A stretch of 54,581 nucleotides of DNA from an uncultured Rickettsiaceae bacterium (GTDB taxonomy: Bacteria; Pseudomonadota; Alphaproteobacteria; Rickettsiales; Rickettsiaceae): contig CAJQOD010000019.1 in the NCBI GenBank assembly GCA_905479865.1, forward strand, positions 1-54,581. Direction: 5' to 3'. The translations under genes and the position numbers were made by a program. Position 1 is the first letter of the stretch, and each line of letters starts with the position of its first letter. A model generated the notes under the pieces. It ran no database searches, was not told where the DNA came from, and saw nothing but the letters and a program-made list of their open reading frames with translations. Positions 8,591 to 16,341 of this stretch are shown piece by piece.

Positions 8591-8981
8591 CATTTTTTAG
8601 CTCGCTAATCTTCTTCTCGATAGCTTTTTCTGAATAGTGCGTGAATTCACAGCCCCAGACAGGTTTCGGAAATAATTTGTCATTTTTGTATCTGGCAATA
8701 ATATGGATGTGTAATTGTGACACTACGTTTCCAAGCATTGCGATATTTAGCTTATCTGGAGCTGATTCGCTTTGCAGGGCTTGTGCTACCAGTTTTGTTT
8801 CTGCATTTAATAGATTATAATCAACATCACTTAAGTCTGTGATTTCAATGATATTACTTAGTCTGGGTACTAAAATCACCCAGGGAAAGTCAGAGTTATT
8901 GATCAGACGAACTTGGCATAATTTAAGGTCTGTGATAATTCGGCTATCTTTCTCAAGTGTTTTGTCCAATTCAAAAGTCAT
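8553..8981 (-). CDS. HIT (histidine triad) family protein
   Basis: A 142-residue protein with the triad region VVSQLHIHIIARY. The first triad histidine is Gln, as in a known bacterial HIT subgroup with QLHIH, and a downstream PVWG segment also fits that subgroup. HIT proteins hydrolyse or transfer nucleotidyl groups. The catalytic central His (HIHI) is kept. It begins nine bases after the DAACS symporter on the same strand, so the two are probably co-transcribed; it ends inside the 3' end of the GNAT gene on the opposite strand. Confidence 0.85.
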   Translation of the reverse strand: MTFELDKTLEKDSRIITDLKLCQVRLINNSDFPWVILVPRLSNIIEITDLSDVDYNLLNAETKLVAQALQSESAPDKLNIAMLGNVVSQLHIHIIARYKNDKLFPKPVWGCEFTHYSEKAIEKKISELKNAIDKASSLRVKL

Positions 8982-8990
8982 AGTTATTAT

Positions 8991-10139
8991 TTAAGTTGAT
9001 TTGCTTTTATACGTAACAGCGTCAATTATTTTAGCAAAAGCCCCGTTGCCAAGCACGTTAGCACTGGTAATTACCGGATCAAATAATATGTAAAGAGCTG
9101 TAATTAGTGATAGCATTTCAGAATTAAAGCCTAAATATTGTTCTAATATTGGTAACATAACGATGATTCCACCGCCTGGAATTGCAGCAACCGAGAATTT
9201 TGCCAGCACGAAATAGCCGGTGAAAATCAAATAGGTAAATAAATGCGGTTGGGCTAGTTCATAATTTTTCAGAATAGCAAATGCAAAGCACGGAATAGCT
9301 ATACAGTCACCAATCAGGTGGACATTAACTGTAGCTGGCACCACTGTGTGTACCATATCTTTGTTCTTGGCGTTGCGCTCAGTGCCTACTAAAGTAAGCG
9401 GCATGCTTGCAGCACTAGACATTGTGCTGAACCCACTGAGCATAGCTGGTAGCATGTTTTTGATAGAGGATAGTGATTGCGTAACATTAAACTTGTTGAG
9501 TACAAAATATAGTAAAACTATATATCCAAACTGCGCGATTGCTATGATTACAAAGATTGAAGTATAGTCCCTGATTATCTGAACGACAATGCCATCATAT
9601 TGTAGCTTGACTATGAAGCCAGCGACAAAAATTGGGATTAGCAAAGTGATTACTGCCAGTAATTTGTTCACTATTTTTTCGAGTATAAACCCAGCTTTTT
9701 CAGCATGTTGGGGCGTGATATTTGCAGATAATATTCCAGTGATAATACCGGAGAACATGGCGATATGATTGGGAATTAGAGTTGGTAACTCAAATAATGT
9801 AGTTGCTATTAAACTGGCTGTTTCGTCCGGCATTGCTATGTTCATATCAAACTTGTAAATCCATATACCAAGAAATTGGCTTAAAGTTGTGGAGATAAAG
9901 TTGGAAATAACTACACCTGCAAGAATTAGCAGAATTATTTTTGAAGCATCTTTTGCAAGGCTTACAGCTGCTTTGTAAAGAAGACTGAAAATGATGACCG
10001 GAAGTAAAAAAATAATCAGAGATTTTATTGAAAGACTAATTCCTAATAGTAATTGAGCTACGGGAACAGGGATGAAGTTTCCAAAAGAGATGATAGCCGC
10101 AATGACTAGCACCAATATTACGGGCATTTGATGAAACAT
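8991..10139 (-). CDS. Dicarboxylate/amino acid:cation symporter (DAACS family)
   Basis: A 382-residue membrane protein with about eight to ten hydrophobic segments. It contains the family's re-entrant serine-rich motif (STMSSAASMPLTL, equivalent to SSSATLP) and the second hairpin region AIPGGGIIVMLPIL. These carriers import glutamate, aspartate or C4-dicarboxylates with sodium or protons, useful to an intracellular bacterium feeding the TCA cycle. It is shorter than the usual ~420 residues, mostly at the N-terminus. A strong dyad lies 57-84 bases upstream of its ATG. It heads a probable operon with the HIT gene. Confidence 0.9.
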   Translation of the reverse strand: MFHQMPVILVLVIAAIISFGNFIPVPVAQLLLGISLSIKSLIIFLLPVIIFSLLYKAAVSLAKDASKIILLILAGVVISNFISTTLSQFLGIWIYKFDMNIAMPDETASLIATTLFELPTLIPNHIAMFSGIITGILSANITPQHAEKAGFILEKIVNKLLAVITLLIPIFVAGFIVKLQYDGIVVQIIRDYTSIFVIIAIAQFGYIVLLYFVLNKFNVTQSLSSIKNMLPAMLSGFSTMSSAASMPLTLVGTERNAKNKDMVHTVVPATVNVHLIGDCIAIPCFAFAILKNYELAQPHLFTYLIFTGYFVLAKFSVAAIPGGGIIVMLPILEQYLGFNSEMLSLITALYILFDPVITSANVLGNGAFAKIIDAVTYKSKST

Positions 10140-10195
10140 AACAGTTTACCTGAAAAATTTAATATAAAAAAATAATGAAAATTTGAATGCAGAAT

Positions 10196-10223
10196 ATTAT
10201 TTACCGGACTAACCGGTAATAAT
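10196..10223. promoter_or_regulatory. Dyad upstream of the DAACS gene, possible operator
   Basis: The arms TTACCGG (10201-10207) and CCGGTAA (10213-10219) are exact complements around ACTAA. Pairing extends through ATTAT/ATAAT with one extra base, giving about 11 paired positions. There is no following T-run. Its place 57-84 bases before the minus-strand DAACS start fits a repressor or activator site. Confidence 0.5.
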
Positions 10224-10432
10224 AGTGGTTATTGTGATAAAAAAATAGCCGTTTTCGCCCATAGATACTAAAAAATAAATTAGTATAATCAATCGTGCTG
10301 TCAGCGTAACATTGTGGAAGTAAATTGTCTAATATTTTCTCCAGCGTTAGATTTTTATTGTTCGGGATTTTTGAAAACAATCACTAATATCTAAATAAAA
10401 AAGTATAAGAATTTTGTCAAAAATGGCTTGAG

Positions 10433-10638
10433 TTATACACAAAACGGTATTTCCTACTAAATATTAAGTTGTATTTTAATGTAAATCTAATGATGATTTT
10501 GTTGTTTCACAAGCACTATAGGGGTTTGAAGAGGGTGCTTATTTTTTAATCAACTTATACGGGAACTAGAGATTCATTGGAAATAATATATCATTTTAAC
10601 AGCTTACTCACAGAGTTATACACAATTGTTGTGGATAT
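10433..10638. promoter_or_regulatory. Cluster of three DnaA-box-like sequences
   Basis: TTATACACA occurs twice on the plus strand (10433-10441 and 10616-10624), one mismatch from the consensus TTATCCACA. TGTGGATAT at 10630-10638 is an inverted box, also one mismatch away and only five bases from the second. I noticed none elsewhere in the window by eye, but did not run a search. Confidence 0.5.
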
Positions 10639-10676
10639 TAATTTGTAAAAATATTTGTTTCAACTGTGAGTTTTAA

Positions 10677-10856
10677 TTACCCTGCATTTAAGTAAGCGAT
10701 CGCAAGAGATAAAATGGCTATTGCCTGAAAAAAAACTCTTAACGACATTAGGGCAGTTCCATATTTTTTACTAAATTTCCCGCCGGCAGCCATCGAAACT
10801 AATCCAAGGAGTAAGATTGCTGTTGTTAGGATTGTAAAAAGAATAATATACAACAT
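10677..10856 (-). CDS. Small HIG1/twin-transmembrane domain protein
   Basis: A 59-residue minus-strand frame with an ATG at 10856. Two membrane helices (about residues 2-22 and 42-57) flank the segment GGKFSKKYGTALMSLR, which matches the HIG1-type 'KF..KY...LM..RV..Q' pattern (RVFFQ follows directly). Proteins of this small family sit in membranes, and eukaryotic relatives associate with respiratory supercomplexes; the bacterial role is unclear. It is easily missed because it is under 60 residues. It stands alone, 39 bases past the last DnaA-box-like site. Confidence 0.75.
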   Translation of the reverse strand: MLYIILFTILTTAILLLGLVSMAAGGKFSKKYGTALMSLRVFFQAIAILSLAIAYLNAG

Positions 10857-11032
10857 AATTTATTTTGAGTTAATTCATTCTAAGTTGATGATCAATATTG
10901 TACTACATTTTCTTTATTTATACGAAATTATTTTTTTAACCGCTACTATGCTGGGTTAATATTAAATTGACAATCAGAGCGAGTTTTATTAGACTGCCAA
11001 AATTACTTATAAACAGATATAGACTTACAGTT

Positions 11033-11167
11033 ATGAGACGTACATTTCAACCAAGTAATCTGGTCAGAAAAAGAAGACACGGTTTTAGAGCCAGAATGGC
11101 GACAGTTGGTGGTAGAAATATCATTAAGAATCGTAGAGCTAAAGGCAGAAATAAATTAACTGCATAG
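11033..11167 (+). CDS. rpmH: 50S ribosomal protein L34
   Basis: Exactly 44 residues, very rich in Arg and Lys, beginning [20 protein letters not shown] and continuing with the [14 protein letters not shown] pattern diagnostic of L34. The frame is open further upstream, but the ATG at 11033 gives the universal L34 N-terminus. It ends six bases before the GTG of rnpA, the conserved rpmH-rnpA pair. Confidence 0.98.
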   Translation: MRRTFQPSNLVRKRRHGFRARMATVGGRNIIKNRRAKGRNKLTA

Positions 11168-11173
11168 TTTTAG

Positions 11174-11533
11174 GTGGCTATCTTCTCCTTAAAAAACCAG
11201 AAAGAATTTGATCTTGTTAATAAGTATGGTTCCAAAAGGCACGGGTCATGCTTAATTCTTGTCTTAGCTACAAATTTCACTCATATCACTTCACCAACTC
11301 AATCCCCTACTTTTTTTGGCATGAAAGTAAGCAGAAAATTGTCAAAAAAGGCTGTCGTGCGTAATAGAGTAAAAAGACGTATCAGACATCTTGTACGTCA
11401 TATCGTCAAGACTCCTACTATTGATACCGGTAATACTGCTTTTATTATCATACCCAAGAAGGGTTTTGATAAAGTAAGTTTTGTAAAATTAACTGCTGAC
11501 TTTTATAATGCTTTTGCAAAAGCATTATCCTAG
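11174..11533 (+). CDS. rnpA: Ribonuclease P protein component
   Basis: A 119-residue basic protein with the RNase P signature KLSKKAVVRNRVKRRIRH (the RNR motif that contacts P RNA) and the preceding FFGMKVSRK. It assists the catalytic RNA in maturing tRNA 5' ends. It starts at a GTG six bases after the rpmH stop, so translation is probably coupled. The usual next gene, yidD or yidC, is not present here. Confidence 0.97.
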   Translation: MAIFSLKNQKEFDLVNKYGSKRHGSCLILVLATNFTHITSPTQSPTFFGMKVSRKLSKKAVVRNRVKRRIRHLVRHIVKTPTIDTGNTAFIIIPKKGFDKVSFVKLTADFYNAFAKALS

Positions 11534-11698
11534 GCCAATTTTCTTACATCTCTTAATTGTAAAAAATACAACAAATATTGAGGAATAATAGTTAAATTTT
11601 TATTGCAGTTACTTATGATTTTTACCTTTTGTTGACTTATGATTTAGTATTGATGTACCCTTTAGTTAAGGCTATTAAAAGGTTTGGGAGAAATATAT

Positions 11699-13555
11699 AT
11701 GGCATCAGCAGAGACATACAAAGATTTAGGTAAAGCATTAGCTGTAAATGTAGAACTCATTAATAGCAGGTCTGGAGCGGAAGGTCTGCAGGAAGCTTTT
11801 AAAGAAGGAGGGCAACTTGACTCTGTCTTAAAGTTGCTAGATCAAAAAGATCAGCAATTGCATGAGTATGAAACAAATTTGATGGCTAAGTTTGATCCCG
11901 TTAATCCTGGAGCTATCACGCGTGATTATGTCAATAGAGAAACTGCTAAAGGCGAACATGAACGCATGGAGATACAAACTCTTCGCAACCGGTTGAATGA
12001 ACTTTCTGAAGCAGCGGGGCAGTCGACCAGTGCTTGGGTGCGCAAGAAGGCTACTGATGAGTTTATTGCAGGGATCCAGCAAGGACAAAAGGTTGAGAAG
12101 GGGTTTTTGTCAACGTTATTAGGCGTGATAGGTAATGCCTTTAAATTTGGCGGAAAGACAGAATTAGTAGAAAATACTCAGCAATTGAAAAAATTTAGCG
12201 CAGAGCTGGCTGGTGAAAAAGTAGCCAGGTTTGAGATTCCTGGTAAGGCGCAGAATCTGGAGCAACAAGTAGAAGTACAGGTTGAGCAGCAGGTAAAGCC
12301 AAAAGTTGAAGTTCAATCTAATGCTCCGGAAGTGATCCAAGAAGCTGCAAAAAGTAAAATACCTCCACCTCCGCTTATGCCGGATACTGTAGTGAAGAAA
12401 GGCCCACCTGTACCTCCAGAGCCGCCAAAGATGTCAGAGGTGAATGTGGCTGATAAAGGCGGTAAAAAAGCTCCAGGAATTATGGATCTTGCCGGTGAAT
12501 TACAAGCTGCTGCTGCTGCTCGTAATGCAAAAACAGCAGTATCTCTTGACCATGCGGACTATCAGTACGTTCCAACTGGAACTCCAAAAGCAAAAAAAGA
12601 AGAGGGTTTAATGTCTGTGTTAAAAGATAGAATAGATCCTGACCTGAGTGGGTCTCAGCCGTTGCTTGACGGTTCTTATAAAGAGCAGCAAATGAATGTA
12701 TTATATTCTGCCATGATTGATGGAAAGGATGATCTTGTCAAAGAGTTGCTTAAACACCAGTCCGAGCATGCAACCGGTGAAGTTGATGCTGATTGGGGGG
12801 AGCCAATAATGGAAATTGGTAATACTTTTTCTGCCGAAGATTTAGAGAAGATTCGTGATGCCGTATCTGAAACACAGGCTAGAGTGAAAAGGGGAGAAGA
12901 GTTACCTAGCAAAATTACCGAGAGAGCTAAACAAGCTCCTGAAGTTAAATCTGAGCAAGCTGCTGCTGTGCCTAAGAAAGTGGATGAACCAGTTGTAACT
13001 AATACTATTCCGGACACTCCCAAGATGCCCCTATCTGCACCAAAACTTCCTAAGACGGTAGAGGCAAAGAAGCCTGTGACAGCTAAGCCGATTGTACGCG
13101 CAGATCGTGGAGGTTTATTAAGTGAAATTCAGAAAGGTACAAAGCTTAAAAGTAATAAGGGAGCAGGTGTTGGTGGCGGTATGAACGTTGATGGTTTTGA
13201 GTATACAAAAACGTCTGAAAAAACTGAGATGGCAGCAGCCATGGCTGGCAGAAGAGAGGCGATAAGTGGTTATGAAGAAAAAATAGAAGAGTTGCTTGAG
13301 GATTTGCCGGCCGGCAAGCAATTGAATGAATTATATTCTGCTGTTATTGAAGGTGATAAGCAGAAAATTGATACAATTATTGAGGTTGGTGATCAAACAG
13401 TCTTTAACAATAAGGATATAGAGCGTGTTTGTCATGCGGCTACCAAGGTCACAGTTACCCAGGCTGCGCCTAAGAAAATCATTGTTGAAAGAGGTATAAA
13501 GGATCTTGCAAAAGCAGCCAATATTGAGCTTCAAACAAGTAGGGAGTCGGAATAA
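11699..13555 (+). CDS. Proline-rich WH2-domain protein, candidate actin nucleation-promoting effector
   Basis: A 618-residue protein with an ATG preceded by GGGAGAAA. Residues 1-200 are helical and uncharacterised. Residues 222-244 are proline-rich (IPPPPLMP, GPPVPPEPP). Residues 470-484 read RGGLLSEIQKGTKLK, a near-perfect WH2 actin-monomer motif (LLxxIxxGxxLK). Residues 511-522 (MAAAMAGRREAI) look like the connector helix of WASP-family proteins and are followed by an acidic stretch to about 535. The half containing these elements appears duplicated: a weaker WH2-like segment (GIMDLAGELQ), a helix and an LYSA module at 332 precede the second set, whose LYSA module is at about 545. No signal peptide is visible, so export would need a type IV or similar route. 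WASP mimicry like RickA's is inferred; no terminal acidic Trp motif is present. A distant match to other proline-rich proteins cannot be excluded. Confidence 0.72.
   Translation: MASAETYKDLGKALAVNVELINSRSGAEGLQEAFKEGGQLDSVLKLLDQKDQQLHEYETNLMAKFDPVNPGAITRDYVNRETAKGEHERMEIQTLRNRLNELSEAAGQSTSAWVRKKATDEFIAGIQQGQKVEKGFLSTLLGVIGNAFKFGGKTELVENTQQLKKFSAELAGEKVARFEIPGKAQNLEQQVEVQVEQQVKPKVEVQSNAPEVIQEAAKSKIPPPPLMPDTVVKKGPPVPPEPPKMSEVNVADKGGKKAPGIMDLAGELQAAAAARNAKTAVSLDHADYQYVPTGTPKAKKEEGLMSVLKDRIDPDLSGSQPLLDGSYKEQQMNVLYSAMIDGKDDLVKELLKHQSEHATGEVDADWGEPIMEIGNTFSAEDLEKIRDAVSETQARVKRGEELPSKITERAKQAPEVKSEQAAAVPKKVDEPVVTNTIPDTPKMPLSAPKLPKTVEAKKPVTAKPIVRADRGGLLSEIQKGTKLKSNKGAGVGGGMNVDGFEYTKTSEKTEMAAAMAGRREAISGYEEKIEELLEDLPAGKQLNELYSAVIEGDKQKIDTIIEVGDQTVFNNKDIERVCHAATKVTVTQAAPKKIIVERGIKDLAKAANIELQTSRESE
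13103..13159 (+). other. WH2 (actin-binding) motif coding segment
   Basis: Encodes DRGGLLSEIQKGTKLKSNK. The pattern arginine, two leucines, isoleucine, glycine, LK matches the amphipathic helix plus LKK(V/T) strand of WH2 domains in WIP, WASP and WAVE. The match is by eye. Confidence 0.75.
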
Positions 13556-13603
13556 TGAGAGGTCTGGATTGTAGAAGATGATAAAGACAATATATTAGAT
13601 GAA

Positions 13604-14203
13604 TTGGATCCGTATCTTAAGAAAAGGTATGAGTCCGAGCTGTCTCATATCTTTGAAGATTTAGAAAAAGATGACGATCTGGGCAAGGCTATTGAACAAA
13701 TTTGTGATGACACGAATGATTTAAATGAGATTCAGTCAAAGCTTATTTTGACGATTAAAGAACACCTGAAGATTTCTCGGAAGAGCAATCTGAGGGTAGA
13801 TGAAGGAGTTGATGCTGACGAGGAAAAAATAGCAAAAGATATTACAGAATTTTGTCGCACTGTTATGCAGGATTTAGACAAAGATATTGAACAAAATCCA
13901 GGTAGGATCAGCCACAAAGATAGGGCGCATCTTTTGAACGTAGAAGCTAAAAAGAACCTCAAGCGTGTAATGAAGAGTTTTGTAATTTATCAGGTTTATA
14001 AAATTATGAATCCAAAAAGGATTGCCGGTGAAACGTCTAAAGAGAATTATCAGAATAATTTGATATATGGCGGGCAAAAGCTAGCTGCTAAATATGAGGG
14101 CGGCAAGGAGGATGACTTAAAGAAATATGGCTCTGCAGAAGTTAATCGTATGCAGAGGCAAGCCTCTTCAATCAAAAGAGATGGTGGCGGATTCAGTAGA
14201 TGA
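13604..14203 (+). CDS. Helical protein of unknown function, partner of the WH2 protein; start uncertain
   Basis: About 199 residues if a TTG at 13604 is used. It is highly charged and mostly alpha-helical, with no membrane segments and a basic, glycine-containing end (IKRDGGGFSR). The reading frame is actually open from 13559. The only well-placed ATG, at 13555 (overlapping the previous stop, with GGGAG upstream), is in another frame and stops after eight codons. A one-base difference near 13558-13579 would join it to this frame. So this is a TTG- or ATT-initiated gene, a frameshifted gene, or a sequence error. It is probably co-transcribed with the WH2 gene. I do not recognise the family. 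Confidence 0.6.
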   Translation: MDPYLKKRYESELSHIFEDLEKDDDLGKAIEQICDDTNDLNEIQSKLILTIKEHLKISRKSNLRVDEGVDADEEKIAKDITEFCRTVMQDLDKDIEQNPGRISHKDRAHLLNVEAKKNLKRVMKSFVIYQVYKIMNPKRIAGETSKENYQNNLIYGGQKLAAKYEGGKEDDLKKYGSAEVNRMQRQASSIKRDGGGFSR

Positions 14204-14404
14204 ATTATGTTTCCCTTAAATTATCCATACTCTATACAACTACAGTATTAATGCAGCAATATTCTTAAGAAATTAAAGTCACCTGGTAACATTGATATCT
14301 GTCAATATTTTAATGAACTTCGCCAGTATAAGAAGAGAGATATGATAGTGCTAGTTAGAATTATAGAGAATATATAAAAGCGGAAAAAGAAATTGATTTT
14401 GGCT

Positions 14405-15127
14405 ATGATAGTATATGCGGTGATTTTTATTTTTGGCACACTGCTTGGTAACTTTACCACCACTTTATTATATCGACTTCCGCGCGGTATAGTCCTTTAT
14501 GGTTTTAATAAAAAACTAACCAAGCCTCCCTTTTGCTCAAACTGTGTACATCCTCTGAAATTCTATGAGTATCTTCCTATTTTAAGCTGGGTTAGTACAC
14601 TCGGAACTTGCAATTACTGCAAAATGCCGATTACATTTTCCTATTTTTTACTCGAAATGTCAGCAGGTATTTTTGCTGTTCTCTGTGCGATACTGTATGG
14701 ACACAATATTGAGAACTATATAATTATGTTTTGCTTTTACATAACAGGAGTGCTTGCTTTTTTCATAGGATATGAGCATGGAATTGTCCCTAAGGTAATT
14801 ACAGCTAGTTTGGTGTTTGAGGGAATATTGTATAGAACATTAAATGATCAATCTATTTTACCCTGGTTTACTGCTCTTTCTTTTGCATCAATTTTATCTC
14901 TGTATATATTTAGAGATAAATTGTACAACGTTAAAAGGCAGGAGCTGGTACATATAATTTTACCGACGAGCGTTTGGTTAGAAGATTCTGGATTGATAAT
15001 TTTTATACTAGGAATGTTGCCAATATTTTTTATTACTAGAATGTTTTTAGTTAAAATCAATTTTTATAATGTTAGTGTAATGTTGCTAATATTTATGGTG
15101 CTTGGCGAAACCAGTGCGTTATTTTAG
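14405..15127 (+). CDS. Prepilin-peptidase-like (A24) membrane protein lacking visible catalytic aspartates
   Basis: About 240 residues. The N-terminal half matches the prepilin peptidase/methylase domain: GNFTTTLLYRLPRG, then two zinc-type cysteine pairs at residues 44/47 and 69/72 (CSNC, CNYC), with EYLPILSWVSTLG between. The C-terminal half is membrane-embedded but lacks both hallmark aspartates. Where family members have IDxxxxxLPD this protein has IGYEHGIVPK, and no GxGD motif is present. It may be an inactive relic or a membrane methyltransferase/structural homologue. An in-frame TTG at 14393 is an alternative start. No pilin or other pilus genes are nearby. Confidence 0.75.
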   Translation: MIVYAVIFIFGTLLGNFTTTLLYRLPRGIVLYGFNKKLTKPPFCSNCVHPLKFYEYLPILSWVSTLGTCNYCKMPITFSYFLLEMSAGIFAVLCAILYGHNIENYIIMFCFYITGVLAFFIGYEHGIVPKVITASLVFEGILYRTLNDQSILPWFTALSFASILSLYIFRDKLYNVKRQELVHIILPTSVWLEDSGLIIFILGMLPIFFITRMFLVKINFYNVSVMLLIFMVLGETSALF

Positions 15128-15198
15128 CTAAGCGTTTAAATGATGAGCAAAAGATAGTTGACAGATTTGCAGCCATTGTTGACTCGTTATATTTTGTA

Positions 15199-16317
15199 CT
15201 ATTGATTATCATTTCCAGAAACAGTCTGATACTCACCATTTTTCTTTTTGATAATGTCATATTGACGTTGAGCTATAGAATCCGTGAAATGAATGCTTCC
15301 GGAAATACCGGCGAACGTTTCTGGAGAATTCATTTTACTTAAGAATTTTGTTTTATTATATCCTGTCCCTATGTACTCCCCAATCATTTTACCGGCATCA
15401 TAAGCAATTGCATGCATGAAAGAAATATGGCCAATACCTGCTTTTGTAGTGCGCGCTGACAAGTCGGTATTAATGATGTTCAGTGAGCCGGTGAAGGTAA
15501 TATCCATAGGTGATGAGAGGTTGATGTCAACTCTGCTATCTCCTGCAATAACAGCTTTTTTATCAAGTTTATATTTACGAGCACTGCTATAGAGTAGCTG
15601 GAGTGTGGCGGGGTCATCTGCGAGTAATACCACAGGCTGTGTTAGGTTGAAGTCATTTTCATTAAGATTATCAACACTGTCGGATACTACATGCATGGAG
15701 TCTGCCATGTCTTCTGGAGAATTGCCATAAAACTCTACACGTGAGAGTGTGCCGTCTCCATTTGCGATCATATCATGCAGAATTTTGCTAACTGTGCTCG
15801 AGTGTCTGCCAGATGGTAGCAATGCAATGTAGTTTTTATAATTATTTTCCAGGAAATAATTTGTTAGTTGCTCAAGTTGGCGCATTGGCGCATGACCGTA
15901 TATGAAAACCTGTTTATCTGCGAGTACCGGGTTATTTGAAAAGGATAATACGATAGTACCTTTACCTTTGATTTTATTTGCAACAGTTTTTGTGGTTTCT
16001 GAATATATTGGACCAATTATTATATCAGTTCCCTGTTCAAAAATTTTCTCCAATGATTGACTGAGTCTTTGCTGCTCAGAATCATACGTTGTCACTCTGA
16101 TTTTTGTTTTGGCACTATCAGATAGTCCAATTTTGATCATCTGTACGTACTCCTTGCTGAGTTCTGCTTCAGACCCGGACATAGGAAGTAAAACTGCAAT
16201 ATCAACCACGTTTTTTCCCCCAATATTTTTTAAATCAGATTGATTACAGGCACTGATAGAGATGAGGCAGATAAAAGAAATGATGAGTTTTAGAAATTTT
16301 TGTTTTATATTAAGCAT
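15199..16317 (-). CDS. LppC/LpoA-like penicillin-binding-protein activator lipoprotein
   Basis: About 372 residues. The N-terminus is a lipoprotein signal: a basic start, a hydrophobic run and the lipobox ISAC, with Cys as the lipidated residue. The mature part resembles a periplasmic-binding fold (IAVLLPMSGSEAELS, DIIIGPIYSETT) as in the LppC family; in E. coli, LpoA activates PBP1A. The ATG at 16317 is chosen over an upstream TTG because TTTGGAGAA precedes it. It is divergent from rsmI with 24 bases between starts, the same arrangement as lpoA and rsmI in E. coli. Confidence 0.85.
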   Translation of the reverse strand: MLNIKQKFLKLIISFICLISISACNQSDLKNIGGKNVVDIAVLLPMSGSEAELSKEYVQMIKIGLSDSAKTKIRVTTYDSEQQRLSQSLEKIFEQGTDIIIGPIYSETTKTVANKIKGKGTIVLSFSNNPVLADKQVFIYGHAPMRQLEQLTNYFLENNYKNYIALLPSGRHSSTVSKILHDMIANGDGTLSRVEFYGNSPEDMADSMHVVSDSVDNLNENDFNLTQPVVLLADDPATLQLLYSSARKYKLDKKAVIAGDSRVDINLSSPMDITFTGSLNIINTDLSARTTKAGIGHISFMHAIAYDAGKMIGEYIGTGYNKTKFLSKMNSPETFAGISGSIHFTDSIAQRQYDIIKKKNGEYQTVSGNDNQ

Positions 16318-16341
16318 AAATAATTCTCCAAAGAGGATCAA

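Larger units (their letters stand above)
10140..10676. other. 537-bp intergenic region: candidate replication origin
   Basis: This AT-rich stretch contains a long dyad (10196-10223) and three DnaA-box-like 9-mers: TTATACACA at 10433-10441, TTATACACA at 10616-10624, and TGTGGATAT at 10630-10638 (8/9 to the reverse complement of TTATCCACA). Genes to the left run mostly minus and genes to the right mostly plus, and rpmH-rnpA, neighbours of dnaA/oriC in many bacteria, lie about 400 bases to the right. I saw no paired TTAA-N7-TTAA CtrA sites. Known alphaproteobacterial origins usually lie near hemE instead, so this is a hypothesis. Confidence 0.45.

Noticed and set aside
11632-11662. TTGACT as a promoter for the WH2 gene
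   Set aside because: There is no acceptable -10 hexamer at 15-19 bases, so the promoter could not be placed.
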